From: Streptomyces sp. S.PB5
GTDB lineage: Bacteria; Actinomycetota; Actinomycetes; Streptomycetales; Streptomycetaceae
Direction of reading: 5' to 3'
DNA length: 64,000 nt
NCBI RefSeq assembly: GCF_030403745.1
Contig: NZ_JAQMWP010000020.1
Location: 124,001-188,000, forward strand
This document shows positions 15,837 through 24,509 of the stretch, piece by piece. Within the stretch, counting starts at the first letter, position 1, and every line of letters starts with the position of its first letter. Both the position numbers and the translations under genes were made by a program. Under the pieces are notes generated by a model that saw only the letters and a list, made by a program, of their open reading frames with translations, had not been told where the DNA came from and ran no database searches.

Positions 15837-16889
15837 TCAGGCGACGGTGACGCTGTCGTCGAGATAGACGTCCTGGACGGCGTGCAGCAGCGCGACGCCC
15901 TCCGCGGCGGGCCGCTGGAAGGCCTTGCGGCCGGTGATGAGGCCGGTGCCGCCGGCCCGCTTGTTGATCACCGCGGTGCGTACGGCCTGCGCCAGGTCGC
16001 CTTGGCCGGCCGAGGCGCCGCCGCTGTTGATGAGCCCCACGCGCCCCATGTAGCAGTTGGCCACCTGCCAGCGGGTGAGGTCGATGGGGTGGTCGGTGAC
16101 GAGCGTGCCGTACACACGCTGGTCGGTCTTTCCGAAGTCGAGCGCGCGGAATCCGCCGTTGTTCTCCGGTTGTTTCTGCTTGACGATGTCGGCCTCGATG
16201 GTCACGCCGAGATGGTTGGCCTGGCCCGTGAGATCGGCGGAGAGCGCGTAGTCCACGCCGACGTGCTTGAAGGCCGGGTTGCGCAGGTAGCACCACAACA
16301 CGGTGAACATGCCCAGTTCATGCGCCTTCGCGAAGAGCTCGCTCACTTCCCGCAGTTGGCGGTCCGCCTGCTCCGAGCCGAAGTAGACCGTGGCGCCGAC
16401 CCCGGAGGCACCGAGGTCGAAGCACTGCTGGACGTTGCCGAACATGATCTGGTCGTGGTGGTTGGGGTAGGTCAGCAGCTCGTTGTGGTTGAGCTTCACG
16501 ATGAAGGGGATCCGGTGCGCGTAGCGCCTCGACACCGCCCCGAGCACCCCGAGGGTGCTGGCGACCGCGTTGCAGCCGCCGTCCAGGGCGAGTTCGACGA
16601 TGTTGCGCGGGTCGAGGTAGCGGGGGTTCGGGGCGAACGCGGAGGCCGCGGAATGCTCGATGCCCTGGTCCACCGGCAGGATCGACACATAGCCGGTGCC
16701 GGCCAGACGGCCGTGGTCGAAGAGGGACTGGAGGTTGCGCAGCACGCGGGGCGAGCGGTCGGTCGCGGCCATGACGCGGTCGACGAAGTCGCCGCCGGGG
16801 AGCACCAGATCCTCCCTGGGGATCCCTTCGGCTGTGTGGGTCAGCAGGTCCTTGGCCTCCTCGCCCAGCAGGCCCGGGATGTCGGTCAT
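15837..16889 (-). CDS. Class I fructose-bisphosphate aldolase (DhnA/FbaB type)
   Basis: A 350-residue cytoplasmic enzyme that splits or forms fructose 1,6-bisphosphate through a lysine Schiff base. The sequence follows the DhnA/FbaB family, not the metal-dependent class II enzyme usual in Streptomyces glycolysis. It has GYVSILPVDQGIEHS near residue 65, IPFIVKLNHNE, and the segment TIEADIVKQKQPENN, where the Schiff-base lysine is expected. It ends with GLITGRKAFQRP, a phosphate-binding region. A GGTGGAA ribosome site precedes the ATG. It lies 57 bases after pfkA and should be its operon partner, so the unit supplies two successive glycolytic steps. Confidence 0.85.
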   Translation of the reverse strand: MTDIPGLLGEEAKDLLTHTAEGIPREDLVLPGGDFVDRVMAATDRSPRVLRNLQSLFDHGRLAGTGYVSILPVDQGIEHSAASAFAPNPRYLDPRNIVELALDGGCNAVASTLGVLGAVSRRYAHRIPFIVKLNHNELLTYPNHHDQIMFGNVQQCFDLGASGVGATVYFGSEQADRQLREVSELFAKAHELGMFTVLWCYLRNPAFKHVGVDYALSADLTGQANHLGVTIEADIVKQKQPENNGGFRALDFGKTDQRVYGTLVTDHPIDLTRWQVANCYMGRVGLINSGGASAGQGDLAQAVRTAVINKRAGGTGLITGRKAFQRPAAEGVALLHAVQDVYLDDSVTVA

Positions 16890-16946
16890 CGTTCCACCTC
16901 TTCTGTCGTTCCGGTTTTGGTACATCAGGGGGAAAGCCGGCTGAGG

Positions 16947-17972
16947 TCAGCCGAAGAACACCGAGAACTCGTCGTACAGCGACGGATCCACCTGCTTGGT
17001 CCGCCCTCGGGCTTCGGTGAGGGGCACCCGTACGATCTCGGTGCCGCGCAGCGCGGTCATCGTGCCGAAGTCGCCCTTCTTCACCGCGTCGACGGCGTGC
17101 AGCCCGAAGCGCGTCGCCAGCCACCGGTCGAAGGCACTGGGAGTTCCGCCACGCTGGACGTGGCCCAGAACCGTGGTGCGGGCGTCGCTGCCGGTGCGTT
17201 GCGAGATCTCCTGGGCCAGCCACTCCCCGATGCCGGACAGCCGCACATGGCCGTACTCGTCCAACGTCCGGTCCTTGAGGACCATCTGTCCTTCCTTGGG
17301 CTTGGCTCCCTCCGCGACGACGACGATCGGCGCGTAGTGGGTCCTGAACCGGCTCCGCACCCAGGCGCAGACCTGGTCGATGTCGAACGGCCGCTCCGGA
17401 ACGAGGATCACGTTCGCGCCTCCCGCGACACCGGCGTGCAGGGCGATCCATCCGGAGTGCCGGCCCATCACCTCCACCACCAGCGTGCGCATGTGTGATT
17501 CGGCGGTGGTGTGGAGACGGTCGATGGCCTCCGTGGCGATGCCCACGGCCGTGTCGAAGCCGAAGGTGGAGTCGGTGCCGACCACGTCGTTGTCGATGGT
17601 CTTCGGTACCCCGACCAGCTTGACGCCGTGACGGCTCAACTCCTCCGCCGCACCCAGAGTGTCCTCGCCGCCGATCACGACGAGCGCGTCCACTTCGTGG
17701 GCGGCGAGGGTGTCCCGGACGCGCAGCACCCCGTCCTCGTGCTTGAGGGGATTGGTGCGCGAGGAGCCGAGGATCGTTCCGCCGCGGGGCAGGATCCCGC
17801 GCACGTCGGCGATGCCCAGCGGGACCACCTGCCCCTGGAGCGCGCCGAGCCAGCCGTCCCGCAGGCCGACGAAGTCGAAGCCGTATTCCTGGACGCCCTT
17901 GCGGACGACGCTGCGGATCACGGCATTGAGGCCGGGACAATCGCCGCCGCCGGTCAGAACTCCCACCTTCAT
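16947..17972 (-). CDS. pfkA: 6-phosphofructokinase
   Basis: A 341-residue phosphofructokinase of the PfkA family. The phosphoryl-donor loop is LTGGGDCPGLNAVIR at 6-20. The GGEDT motif at 101-105 has the small residue found in ATP-using enzymes, while PKTIDND at 123-129 has the lysine more typical of pyrophosphate-using enzymes. Actinomycete enzymes with this mix have been described as ATP-dependent, so ATP is the likely donor. The fructose 6-phosphate sites MGRHSGWIA and GHVQRGGTPSAFDR are intact. It follows the CBS-BON gene by 30 bases and precedes the aldolase; the unit is led by a GGCC box array at 18795-18854. Confidence 0.9.
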   Translation of the reverse strand: MKVGVLTGGGDCPGLNAVIRSVVRKGVQEYGFDFVGLRDGWLGALQGQVVPLGIADVRGILPRGGTILGSSRTNPLKHEDGVLRVRDTLAAHEVDALVVIGGEDTLGAAEELSRHGVKLVGVPKTIDNDVVGTDSTFGFDTAVGIATEAIDRLHTTAESHMRTLVVEVMGRHSGWIALHAGVAGGANVILVPERPFDIDQVCAWVRSRFRTHYAPIVVVAEGAKPKEGQMVLKDRTLDEYGHVRLSGIGEWLAQEISQRTGSDARTTVLGHVQRGGTPSAFDRWLATRFGLHAVDAVKKGDFGTMTALRGTEIVRVPLTEARGRTKQVDPSLYDEFSVFFG

Positions 17973-18002
17973 GACTGGGTCCCCTCCCTGTGGCAGTTGA
18001 CG

Positions 18003-18719
18003 TCAGCGGGTGCGCTCCGGTGGGCGGGCTCCCGCCGGTGGCGTGGCGCCGGGGCCGTGCTGGGCGAGGGACTCGTCCACCCGGTATCCGATGTGCGCGC
18101 GGACCGAGACCACGCCGTCGACACTCCTGCACAGCCGCTCGATGATGGGGATCAGGCCGTTGACCGTCACGGATCCGTGGAGGGTCACCCTCCCCTCGCT
18201 CACCTCGACCGTCACGTCCGAGGGTGCGAGGCGCAGCGTCTCCTGCAGTACCTCCCGGGCGATCTCGTCGCGGATGGCGTCGTCCCGGCGCAGGAAGACC
18301 CGCAGCAGGTCCCCGCGGCTGACTATGCCCTTGAGCCGGCCCGCCTCGTCCACCACGGGCAGCCGCTTGACGCTCCGGAGCATCATGAGGCGGGCCGCTT
18401 CGGCCACGGTCCACTCCGGATGCACGCACACGGCGGGAGCCGACATCAGTTCCTCGGCCTTGACGCCCTGGGCTTTTGCGCGTTCCCACTCCTGCGGATG
18501 AGGCAGCGGTGTCCGGCTGACCGAGTCGGTCTGTACGGAGCACTTGCGCAGCAGATCTGTCTCGGAGACCACGCCCAGAGGCCGGTCCAGATCGTCCACC
18601 ACGGGTACAGCGGTGACGTCATGGTCCGCCAGCAGCCTCACGAGCTCCTTGAACGGCGTCTCGCACCGGGCCCGGACGACATCGCGGGTCATCAGATCGG
18701 CGACCGTACGGTGGCGCAT
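18003..18719 (-). CDS. CBS-pair protein with C-terminal BON domain
   Basis: A 238-residue protein. A CBS pair spans about residues 1-145 (VADLMTRDVVRA ... GVVSETDLLRK; AEELMSAPAVCV ... GIVSRGDLLRVFL). A BON domain follows at about 148-215 (RDEIAREVLQE ... SDVTVEVSEGRVTLHGSV). CBS pairs bind adenosine nucleotides, and BON domains bind membranes or proteins. The ATG at 18719 has GGGAGG upstream; an earlier start would overlap a leader hairpin. It heads the pfkA-aldolase operon, which suggests energy-state sensing tied to glycolysis. A second protein of the same build is at 23575. Confidence 0.85.
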   Translation of the reverse strand: MRHRTVADLMTRDVVRARCETPFKELVRLLADHDVTAVPVVDDLDRPLGVVSETDLLRKCSVQTDSVSRTPLPHPQEWERAKAQGVKAEELMSAPAVCVHPEWTVAEAARLMMLRSVKRLPVVDEAGRLKGIVSRGDLLRVFLRRDDAIRDEIAREVLQETLRLAPSDVTVEVSEGRVTLHGSVTVNGLIPIIERLCRSVDGVVSVRAHIGYRVDESLAQHGPGATPPAGARPPERTR

Positions 18720-18737
18720 GGCGCGCCTCCCTTCACC

Positions 18738-18762
18738 GGGTGACGGAAGATCCCCGTCACCC
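18738..18762 (-). terminator. Hairpin in front of the CBS-BON gene
   Basis: GGGTGACGG and CCGTCACCC form a nine-base-pair stem only 19 bases upstream of the CBS-BON start. It lies downstream of the GGCC boxes. It may end transcripts from the RCK operon or be a structured 5' leader of the CBS-BON mRNA; sequence alone cannot decide. Confidence 0.45.
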
Positions 18763-18794
18763 TTCCAGCGTGTCAGCATCGGCCTGCCTGGGGG

Positions 18795-18854
18795 GAGAGC
18801 CAGTCAGGCCTCGCTCGGGGCCGGACGGCCCGCAAACCGGGCCGTGCGGCCCCT
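18795..18854. promoter_or_regulatory. Array of three GGCC boxes upstream of CBS-BON/pfkA/aldolase
   Basis: GAGAGCC-AGTC-AGGCCTC (18795-18812), CGGGGCC-GGAC-GGCCCGC (18816-18833) and CCGGGCC-GTGC-GGCCCCT (18837-18854) stand in a row with centres at 18803.5, 18824.5 and 18845.5, an exact 21-bp period. That puts all three on one face of the helix, 76-135 bases before the CBS-BON start. Confidence 0.7.
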
Positions 18855-18894
18855 CGGATCACGGCCGTTCGCCGGCGCACGGGAAGCTGGCGTG

Positions 18895-19551
18895 TCACTG
18901 GAAGACCGCGTGCACCTCGCCCTCGGTGGCGGCGTGGGACACGACGAGGATCACGTCGTCCTCCCGCAGCGTGAGACCGGGGTCGGGAGAGGCAGGTCGA
19001 CCTCCGCGGACGACGGCTGCGATGACGATGCCCGGCGGGACGGCGAGTTCAGCGAGGGTGTGGCCCACCGCGCGGGACTGCCCGGTGATGGTCGTCTCGA
19101 TGACGTTCACGCCCGCCTTGCTCAGGCGGAGCAGGGCGACGGTGTCCGTGGCGCCGGTCGCTTCTTCGATGAGGGAGATGAGCGGCGCGGCGGCCGGTAC
19201 GGCGGTGTCGACACCCCAGTGCGGGGTGAAGAGCCAGGCGTTCTCGTCGTCGTTGACACGGGCGATGACGCGGGCGACCTTGAACTGGCGTTTGGCGAGC
19301 AGGCTGATGACGAGGTTGTCCTCGTCCTCGCCGGTGGTGGCGACGACCAGGTCGGCGGCGTGCGCGCCCGCGCCCTCCAGGACGGTCGGCTCGCAGGCGT
19401 CCCCGACGCGCACCTCGGCGGGCACATGTCCCCGGAGTTCGGCGACCCGGTCGTCGTCCTGGTCGACGAGTGTGACCTGGTTGCGGGCGGCGCCCAGCAC
19501 CTGGGCGATCTGGGTGCCGAGGCGCCCGGCCCCGGCGACGACGACTCTCAT
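18895..19551 (-). CDS. TrkA/RCK-type NAD-binding potassium transport regulator (second copy)
   Basis: A 218-residue cytoplasmic RCK protein. RCK_N is a Rossmann domain starting MRVVVAGAGRLGTQIAQVLG with GxGxxG at 7-12, an acidic Asp at the end of strand 2 (VTLVDQDDDR), and VVATTGEDEDNLV. RCK_C occupies the last ~75 residues. Such subunits gate Trk/Ktr-type potassium uptake by binding NADH or nucleotides. Its ATG overlaps the stop of the other RCK gene by four bases, so they are translated together and probably form a hetero-assembly. No TrkH/KtrB channel gene is in the window, so the membrane partner must be elsewhere. Confidence 0.8.
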   Translation of the reverse strand: MRVVVAGAGRLGTQIAQVLGAARNQVTLVDQDDDRVAELRGHVPAEVRVGDACEPTVLEGAGAHAADLVVATTGEDEDNLVISLLAKRQFKVARVIARVNDDENAWLFTPHWGVDTAVPAAAPLISLIEEATGATDTVALLRLSKAGVNVIETTITGQSRAVGHTLAELAVPPGIVIAAVVRGGRPASPDPGLTLREDDVILVVSHAATEGEVHAVFQ

Positions 19552-20207
19552 GTCCCGAGCTCCTTGTCCAGGAAGCCGCGCAGCCGGCCCAGCGCGTCGG
19601 CGGCGACGGCGAACGTGACGAGGTCGTCCGCCTCGGCCCGGGTGTGGTGCGTCGGCAGGAACGAGCGGCCTCCGCGGGTGACCTCGACGATCCGGATCTC
19701 CCCGTCGACCTCCAGGTCGCCGAGCGGGCGGCCGGTCAGATAGGCGGGAAGCAGGGACCTCAGCAACAGGGTCTCGCCGTTGCCGAAGTCGAGTTCCGGG
19801 GTCAGATGGCGGTGCAGCAGCATCTGGTGCAGCTGGTGGACGGTCCAGCGCACGCTCGCGATCGTCGGGATGCCGAGCTCGCGGTAGATGTCGGCGCGCC
19901 GTGGATCATAGATGCGCGCCAGCACGATCGGGACCCGGTAGGTCTCCTTGGCCGTGCGGGCGCTGACGATGTTGGTGTTGTCGCCGGAGGTGACGGCGAC
20001 GAACGCGTCGGCGAGCTCGATGCCGGCGCTCTCCAGCAGGGTGCGGCTGAACCCGTTGCCGTGCAGGACCCGGCCGGGAAAGCCGGCCGGCAGCAGCCGC
20101 TCGGTCCTGGGGTCGCGGTCGATGACGCGCACGTCGTGGTCCTCGGCGGCGAGTTGCGCGGCCAGGGAGGAACCGACCCGGCCGCAGCCCACCACGATGA
20201 CTCTCAT
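19548..20207 (-). CDS. TrkA/RCK-type NAD-binding potassium transport regulator (first copy)
   Basis: A 219-residue RCK protein paralogous to its downstream neighbour. The Rossmann loop VVGCGRVGSSLA is at 5-16, followed by VRVIDRDPR for ribose binding and AVTSGDNTN, then an RCK_C domain (LEVDGEIRIVEVTRGG ... ADDLVTFAV). Its start overlaps the P-type ATPase stop by four bases (ATGA), so both RCK genes belong to the ATPase operon. Paired RCK genes are known in the Trk/CglK-type potassium systems of actinomycetes. The link to a cation pump here suggests joint control of ion balance in stressed cells. Confidence 0.8.
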   Translation of the reverse strand: MRVIVVGCGRVGSSLAAQLAAEDHDVRVIDRDPRTERLLPAGFPGRVLHGNGFSRTLLESAGIELADAFVAVTSGDNTNIVSARTAKETYRVPIVLARIYDPRRADIYRELGIPTIASVRWTVHQLHQMLLHRHLTPELDFGNGETLLLRSLLPAYLTGRPLGDLEVDGEIRIVEVTRGGRSFLPTHHTRAEADDLVTFAVAADALGRLRGFLDKELGT

Positions 20208-23029
20208 GGTGCCGCCTCCTTCTCCTTCTCGATGGTGACCGGGGTGCGGCGCACCCACCACTTGCGGGCCTCCTCGGCGCCCAGCAGCAGGACACCGAAG
20301 CCGGCCAGGACGGCCCAGTCCGTGAGGGCGAGTGGCGCCGTGTTGAACACCGTCTGCAACGGGGGCGCGTAACTGATGGCGGCCATCAGGCCCACGCCGA
20401 AGCAACCGGCGGCGATCAGCCGGGGGTTGGAGAACAGCCCGGCGGTGAAGACGCTGAGCCGGTCGGTGCGCACGGCCAGCGCGTTGAAGAACTGACCCAC
20501 CACGATCGCGGCCTGGGTGAGAGTGATCGCCTTCCGGTAGGCGGGGTCGTCGGCGGTGAACTCGTCGAAAGGGATCCCCGAGGCGTTGACCTGCCAGAAG
20601 AACACGGCACACACGCCGAGCGACATCACCGTGCCGAGGAACAGGAACCGGCGGACGAGCGCGGCGGAGAACAGCCGTTCACGGCGGGAGCGGGGCGGGC
20701 GTTCCATGGTGTCCCGCTCGGGCGGCTCCGCCCCCAGAGCCAGCGCTGGAAGCACGTCCGAGCCCAGGTCGATGGCGAGGATCTGCACCGCTGTCAGCGG
20801 CACCAGCGGGAAGCCGGCGAAGGCCGCGGCGAGGATCGGTACGAGCTCGGCGATGTTGTGGCTGAAGAGATAGGCCAGGAACTTGCGGATGTTGCCGTAC
20901 ACGGACCGGCCCAGCTCCACCGCGGCGGTGATGGAGGCGAAGGAGTCGTCGAGCAGCACCATCTCGGACGCCTCCCGGGCGACGTCCGTGCCGCCTGCTC
21001 CCATGGCGACGCCGATGTCGGCGTGCTTGAGCGCGGGCGCGTCGTTCGCCCCGTCCCCGGTGACGGCCACGACCTCGCCCCGGGACTGGAACGCCGCCAC
21101 GACCCGCATCTTGTGCTCGGGACTGACCCGGCACAGCAGCAACTGACCGGGGGCCGCGAGCAGCGCGTCGAGCGCGGCAGCGTCCATGGAGTCCAGCCGG
21201 GCGCCGGTCACCACGGTCGGGGAGGCACCGGTGACGATGCCGACGCGCCGGGCGATCGCCTCGGCCGTCAGCGGATGGTCCCCGGTCACCATGACGATGC
21301 GGATGCCCGCCTTGTGGCACGCCCGCACGGCCTCGGACACCTCGGCCCGGGGCGGGTCGAGCATGCCGATCAGCCCCAGGAAGGTCAGTCCCGTCTCCGC
21401 CTGCTCGGTGCTGCCGGGCAGCTCCTCCATCCGGCGCACGGCGACGCCGAGGACGCGTAGGCCCGCGCCGGCCATCGTGTCGTTCGCCGTGGTGACCTGA
21501 GCCCGGAGGTCCTCGGTGAGGGCGCGTGCCGTCCCCTGGTGCCGTATCCGGGTGCACCGGGCGAGCAGTTCCTGCGGAGCACCCTTGACACACACCACGT
21601 CGCCGTCGGGTCCGCGGTGCACGGTGCTCATCAGCTTGCGCACCGGGTCGAAGGGGAACTCCCCGATCCGCGGGGCCGCGTCCTTCTCCGCGGCGATGTC
21701 CAGACCTCCCTTGGCCGCGGCGACCAGGATCGCGCCCTCCGTGGTGTCGCCGAGCACCCGCCAGCCCTCGCGGGCGGTGGGCGGCACCAGCCGGGCGTCG
21801 GTGCACAGGGCCGCGCTCCGCAGCAGCTCACGGACCGGGCCGGGATGGGCCACCGCGCCGACCGGCGCGTACCCCACGCCGGAGACAGCGTGCCAGGTGC
21901 CCGCGCTCCAGATCCGCGTGACGGTCATCTCGGCCTGCGTCAGAGTGCCCGTCTTGTCCGTGCAGATCACGGTCGTGGAACCCAGTGCCTCGACCGCGAG
22001 CAGCCGTTTGACCAGGGCCTGCCGACGAGCCATCCGCCGCACACCGATGGCCAGCGACACCGACAGCGTCGCGGGCAGCCCCTCGGGCACCAGCGCGACC
22101 ATCACCCCGAGCGCGAACACGAACGCCGACACCACCGGCTGTCCGGTCTGCAGGCGCAGCGCCAGCATGCCCGCGCCGATCGCGATCGCCAACGCCGCCA
22201 CACGCCGGGCCATGACGGCCACCTCGCGCTGCAACGGCGTCTTCTGCCGCGGCGCGGTGTCGGTGAGCCGGAAGATCCGCCCGAACTCGGTGGCGGGACC
22301 GGTCGCGTGGACGATCGCCTTGCCCGATCCGGAGACCACCGTGGTCCCCATGAAGACACAGTTGCGGGCGTCCAGCGCGCTGCCCGCGGAACTCGGTTCG
22401 GCGGACCGCCCGACGGCCGAACTCTCGCCGGTCAGGGGCGCGTTGTTCACCGAAAGCCCATGCGCCTCGACGACCCGCGCGTCCGCGGACACGGCGTCCC
22501 CCGCCTCCAGCAGGACCAGGTCCCCGGGCACCAGCGCACTGGACGGCAGCTCCCGCCGCTCCCCGTCCCGCAGCACCCGGCAGGTGTGCGGAACCATCGC
22601 CTGGAGCGTCTGCGCGGTGCGCTCGGCCGAGTACTCCTGGACGAAGCCGATCACCGCGTTCAGCACGACCACGCCCAGGATCGCGAAAGCCAGTTGGAGA
22701 TTGCCGGCGTCGCGCGGGTCCTGGAGGGCGTAGGCGAGGAACGTCAGCGCCGACGCGGCCAGCAGGACCACCGCGAACAGGTCGGTGAACTGCGCCGCGA
22801 ACCGCCGCCACAGGCCCTTGCGGCGGGCCCGCGGCAGCTGGTTGGGGCCGTAGGCCGTGCGCCGGGACTCCGCCTCCTCGGCGGACAGCCCGCGCGGCGG
22901 GACGCCGTACGCCTCGAACACCTCGTCCGGGCGCAGACCTTGCACCGTTGCGCCCGACCCGCCGAGCGGCGCAGCCGCCTGCGGTCGGGCGCTGTCGGCC
23001 GGAGCACCGGCGACGAGGTGACGTGGCAC
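20204..23029 (-). CDS. P-type cation-transporting ATPase (P2, PacL/CtpF-like)
   Basis: A 941-residue membrane pump. A cation-ATPase N-terminal domain (about 30-100) is followed by the actuator TGES at about 200-203, the phosphorylation site DKTGT at 358-362 with Asp358, the nucleotide domain, and a TGDGANDAPALKHADIGVAMG hinge. A six-helix Cation_ATPase_C end follows. The ion-site helix has ALVPEGLPATLSVSLAIG, as in calcium/magnesium-type P2 pumps. M. tuberculosis ctpF, also P2-type, is in the DosR regulon. The gene lies 24 bases after osmC and overlaps the first RCK gene, so it sits inside a five-gene operon led by a CBS-BON gene. The ion is not proven. Confidence 0.85.
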   Translation of the reverse strand: MPRHLVAGAPADSARPQAAAPLGGSGATVQGLRPDEVFEAYGVPPRGLSAEEAESRRTAYGPNQLPRARRKGLWRRFAAQFTDLFAVVLLAASALTFLAYALQDPRDAGNLQLAFAILGVVVLNAVIGFVQEYSAERTAQTLQAMVPHTCRVLRDGERRELPSSALVPGDLVLLEAGDAVSADARVVEAHGLSVNNAPLTGESSAVGRSAEPSSAGSALDARNCVFMGTTVVSGSGKAIVHATGPATEFGRIFRLTDTAPRQKTPLQREVAVMARRVAALAIAIGAGMLALRLQTGQPVVSAFVFALGVMVALVPEGLPATLSVSLAIGVRRMARRQALVKRLLAVEALGSTTVICTDKTGTLTQAEMTVTRIWSAGTWHAVSGVGYAPVGAVAHPGPVRELLRSAALCTDARLVPPTAREGWRVLGDTTEGAILVAAAKGGLDIAAEKDAAPRIGEFPFDPVRKLMSTVHRGPDGDVVCVKGAPQELLARCTRIRHQGTARALTEDLRAQVTTANDTMAGAGLRVLGVAVRRMEELPGSTEQAETGLTFLGLIGMLDPPRAEVSEAVRACHKAGIRIVMVTGDHPLTAEAIARRVGIVTGASPTVVTGARLDSMDAAALDALLAAPGQLLLCRVSPEHKMRVVAAFQSRGEVVAVTGDGANDAPALKHADIGVAMGAGGTDVAREASEMVLLDDSFASITAAVELGRSVYGNIRKFLAYLFSHNIAELVPILAAAFAGFPLVPLTAVQILAIDLGSDVLPALALGAEPPERDTMERPPRSRRERLFSAALVRRFLFLGTVMSLGVCAVFFWQVNASGIPFDEFTADDPAYRKAITLTQAAIVVGQFFNALAVRTDRLSVFTAGLFSNPRLIAAGCFGVGLMAAISYAPPLQTVFNTAPLALTDWAVLAGFGVLLLGAEEARKWWVRRTPVTIEKEKEAAP

Positions 23030-23053
23030 CGTATCCCCAAGTTCGCCGGAAGG

Positions 23054-23518
23054 TCAGTCGGAGGTCCCCGGTTCCAGCCGGATCTCCGTCTCCGGTGTCT
23101 CGTGCAGCGTGTTGTGGACGGTGCAGTGCGAGGCGACCGCCACCAGGGCGGCGTGGCGCTGCGGGGACAGCCCCGGCGGAGGGGTGATCAACAGCCGCAC
23201 GGACGCGACCCGGGCGGGACGGTCAGGCGCCATCGTGAACTCCGTACGGACGTGCAGTCCGGAGCGGGGTATGCCGTGGCGCTGGAGGTAGCGGCCCGCG
23301 TAGAAGGCCACACAGGTGGCCAGGGAGGCCGCGAACAACTCGACGGGAGTGGGGGCGGTGTCGTTGCCGCCCGCCTCCGACGGCTGGTCGACCAGGAGCT
23401 GATGCCCGCGGACATCGACGGCGTACGCGTCACCGTGGACGTGCACGACGTCGAGCCGGTGCACCTCGGGCTCCTGCGATCGCAGCGCTGCGGTGGTCTC
23501 CGTTGCGGTGTCCGACAT
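23054..23518 (-). CDS. OsmC/Ohr-family peroxiredoxin-like protein
   Basis: A 154-residue OsmC-family protein that should reduce organic or fatty-acid hydroperoxides. The two redox cysteines are Cys69 (SLATCVAFYAGRYL) and Cys132 (ASHCTVHNTL), with the general PTPVEL segment before the first. Position and spacing fit OsmC/YhfA-like members rather than classical Ohr. It is transcribed with the P-type ATPase (24 bases downstream) and lies 56 bases after the CBS-BON gene, so all are probably one unit fed by the box pair at 24510-24548. Confidence 0.8.
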   Translation of the reverse strand: MSDTATETTAALRSQEPEVHRLDVVHVHGDAYAVDVRGHQLLVDQPSEAGGNDTAPTPVELFAASLATCVAFYAGRYLQRHGIPRSGLHVRTEFTMAPDRPARVASVRLLITPPPGLSPQRHAALVAVASHCTVHNTLHETPETEIRLEPGTSD

Positions 23519-23574
23519 GACGCGGCCCTTCTCGTCTGCTGCGAGTGCTCTTCACTGCCGTACGGGCATGGGGC

Positions 23575-24438
23575 TCAGTGCGCGATCAGACGGTCCACGA
23601 CCTCGTACACGTCCGGGATGCGCGCCACTTGCTCGTTGAGCCGCGGAATCAGCTCGGCGTCGACCGAGCCGCTGAGGGTGACGGTGCCGTTGCGGACACG
23701 CACGTCCACATGATCGCGATCGAGCCCCAGCCCGTCGATGACCTGGGAGACGATCTCCGCGTGGATCGCCCGGTCGTCACGGATCAGGGCGTGCAGCAGT
23801 TCGCCGCGGCTGACGACGCCCACGAGCCGGTCCCGGTGATCGGTCACGAAGACCTGCCGGACCCGGGAGCGGGCGGCCGTACGCGCCGCCTCCACCACAG
23901 GCGTCCAAGGGTGCACGGTGAGCGCCGGTGCGGACATCAGCGTGGCGGCCGTGGCGCCCGCGTCGCCGCCGAGTCCTCGGTGGCGGCCGAGCAGCTTGGC
24001 GAACGCGTGGTGGCGTTCGCCGGGTGGTGCGGAGAGGTCGGCCGCCCGGGCCAGGAGGTCGGACTCCGCGATCACTCCGGCGACGCGCTGGGCCTCGTCG
24101 ATCACGGGGATGGCCCCGATCCGCTGCCGGGCCAGCACCCGGGCGATCTCCAGGAACGGAGTGTCGGCCTGGACCCCGGTGACGGACCGCTTCATGACGT
24201 GCCGCACTTGAAGGTCGGCGACGGTGGCCGTCGGTGTGCCGGTCCGAGCGGGTGCGGCGGTCGGGGGGATGGCCGGCTCCTCGGCGGCGACCCGTGCCGA
24301 GTGCGAGGCCATGGCCTGCAGATAGCGCACCATCATGGTCTGACGGAACTGCTCGGCCGGTTTCCGGGCGTACGAAGGCACCGCTCGGCGAGCCTCCACC
24401 GACGCGGCTCCGCTTACCCGCGCGTCTCGGTCGTCCAT
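23575..24438 (-). CDS. CBS-pair protein with C-terminal BON domain
   Basis: A 287-residue protein built like the one at 18003, with an extra ~75-residue N-terminal region (RKPAEQFRQTMMVRYLQAM). CBS repeats are VRHVMKRSVTGV ... GVIAESDLLARA and AATLMSAPALTV ... GVVSRGELLHALI; the BON domain is at about 222-280 (VDVRVRNGTVTLSGSV). The ATG at 24438 has GGGAGG at normal distance and is preferred to the upstream GTG-type start. It heads the OsmC/P-type ATPase/RCK operon and shares its promoter region with the divergent V/A-ATPase operon. A role as nucleotide sensor for ion pumping is an inference. Confidence 0.85.
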   Translation of the reverse strand: MDDRDARVSGAASVEARRAVPSYARKPAEQFRQTMMVRYLQAMASHSARVAAEEPAIPPTAAPARTGTPTATVADLQVRHVMKRSVTGVQADTPFLEIARVLARQRIGAIPVIDEAQRVAGVIAESDLLARAADLSAPPGERHHAFAKLLGRHRGLGGDAGATAATLMSAPALTVHPWTPVVEAARTAARSRVRQVFVTDHRDRLVGVVSRGELLHALIRDDRAIHAEIVSQVIDGLGLDRDHVDVRVRNGTVTLSGSVDAELIPRLNEQVARIPDVYEVVDRLIAH

Positions 24439-24509
24439 GGCAACCTCCCACGGTGCGCGGACCCTTACTGCTCTTACGCCCACCATCGCGCCCGCCCGGT
24501 GACCCGGAC

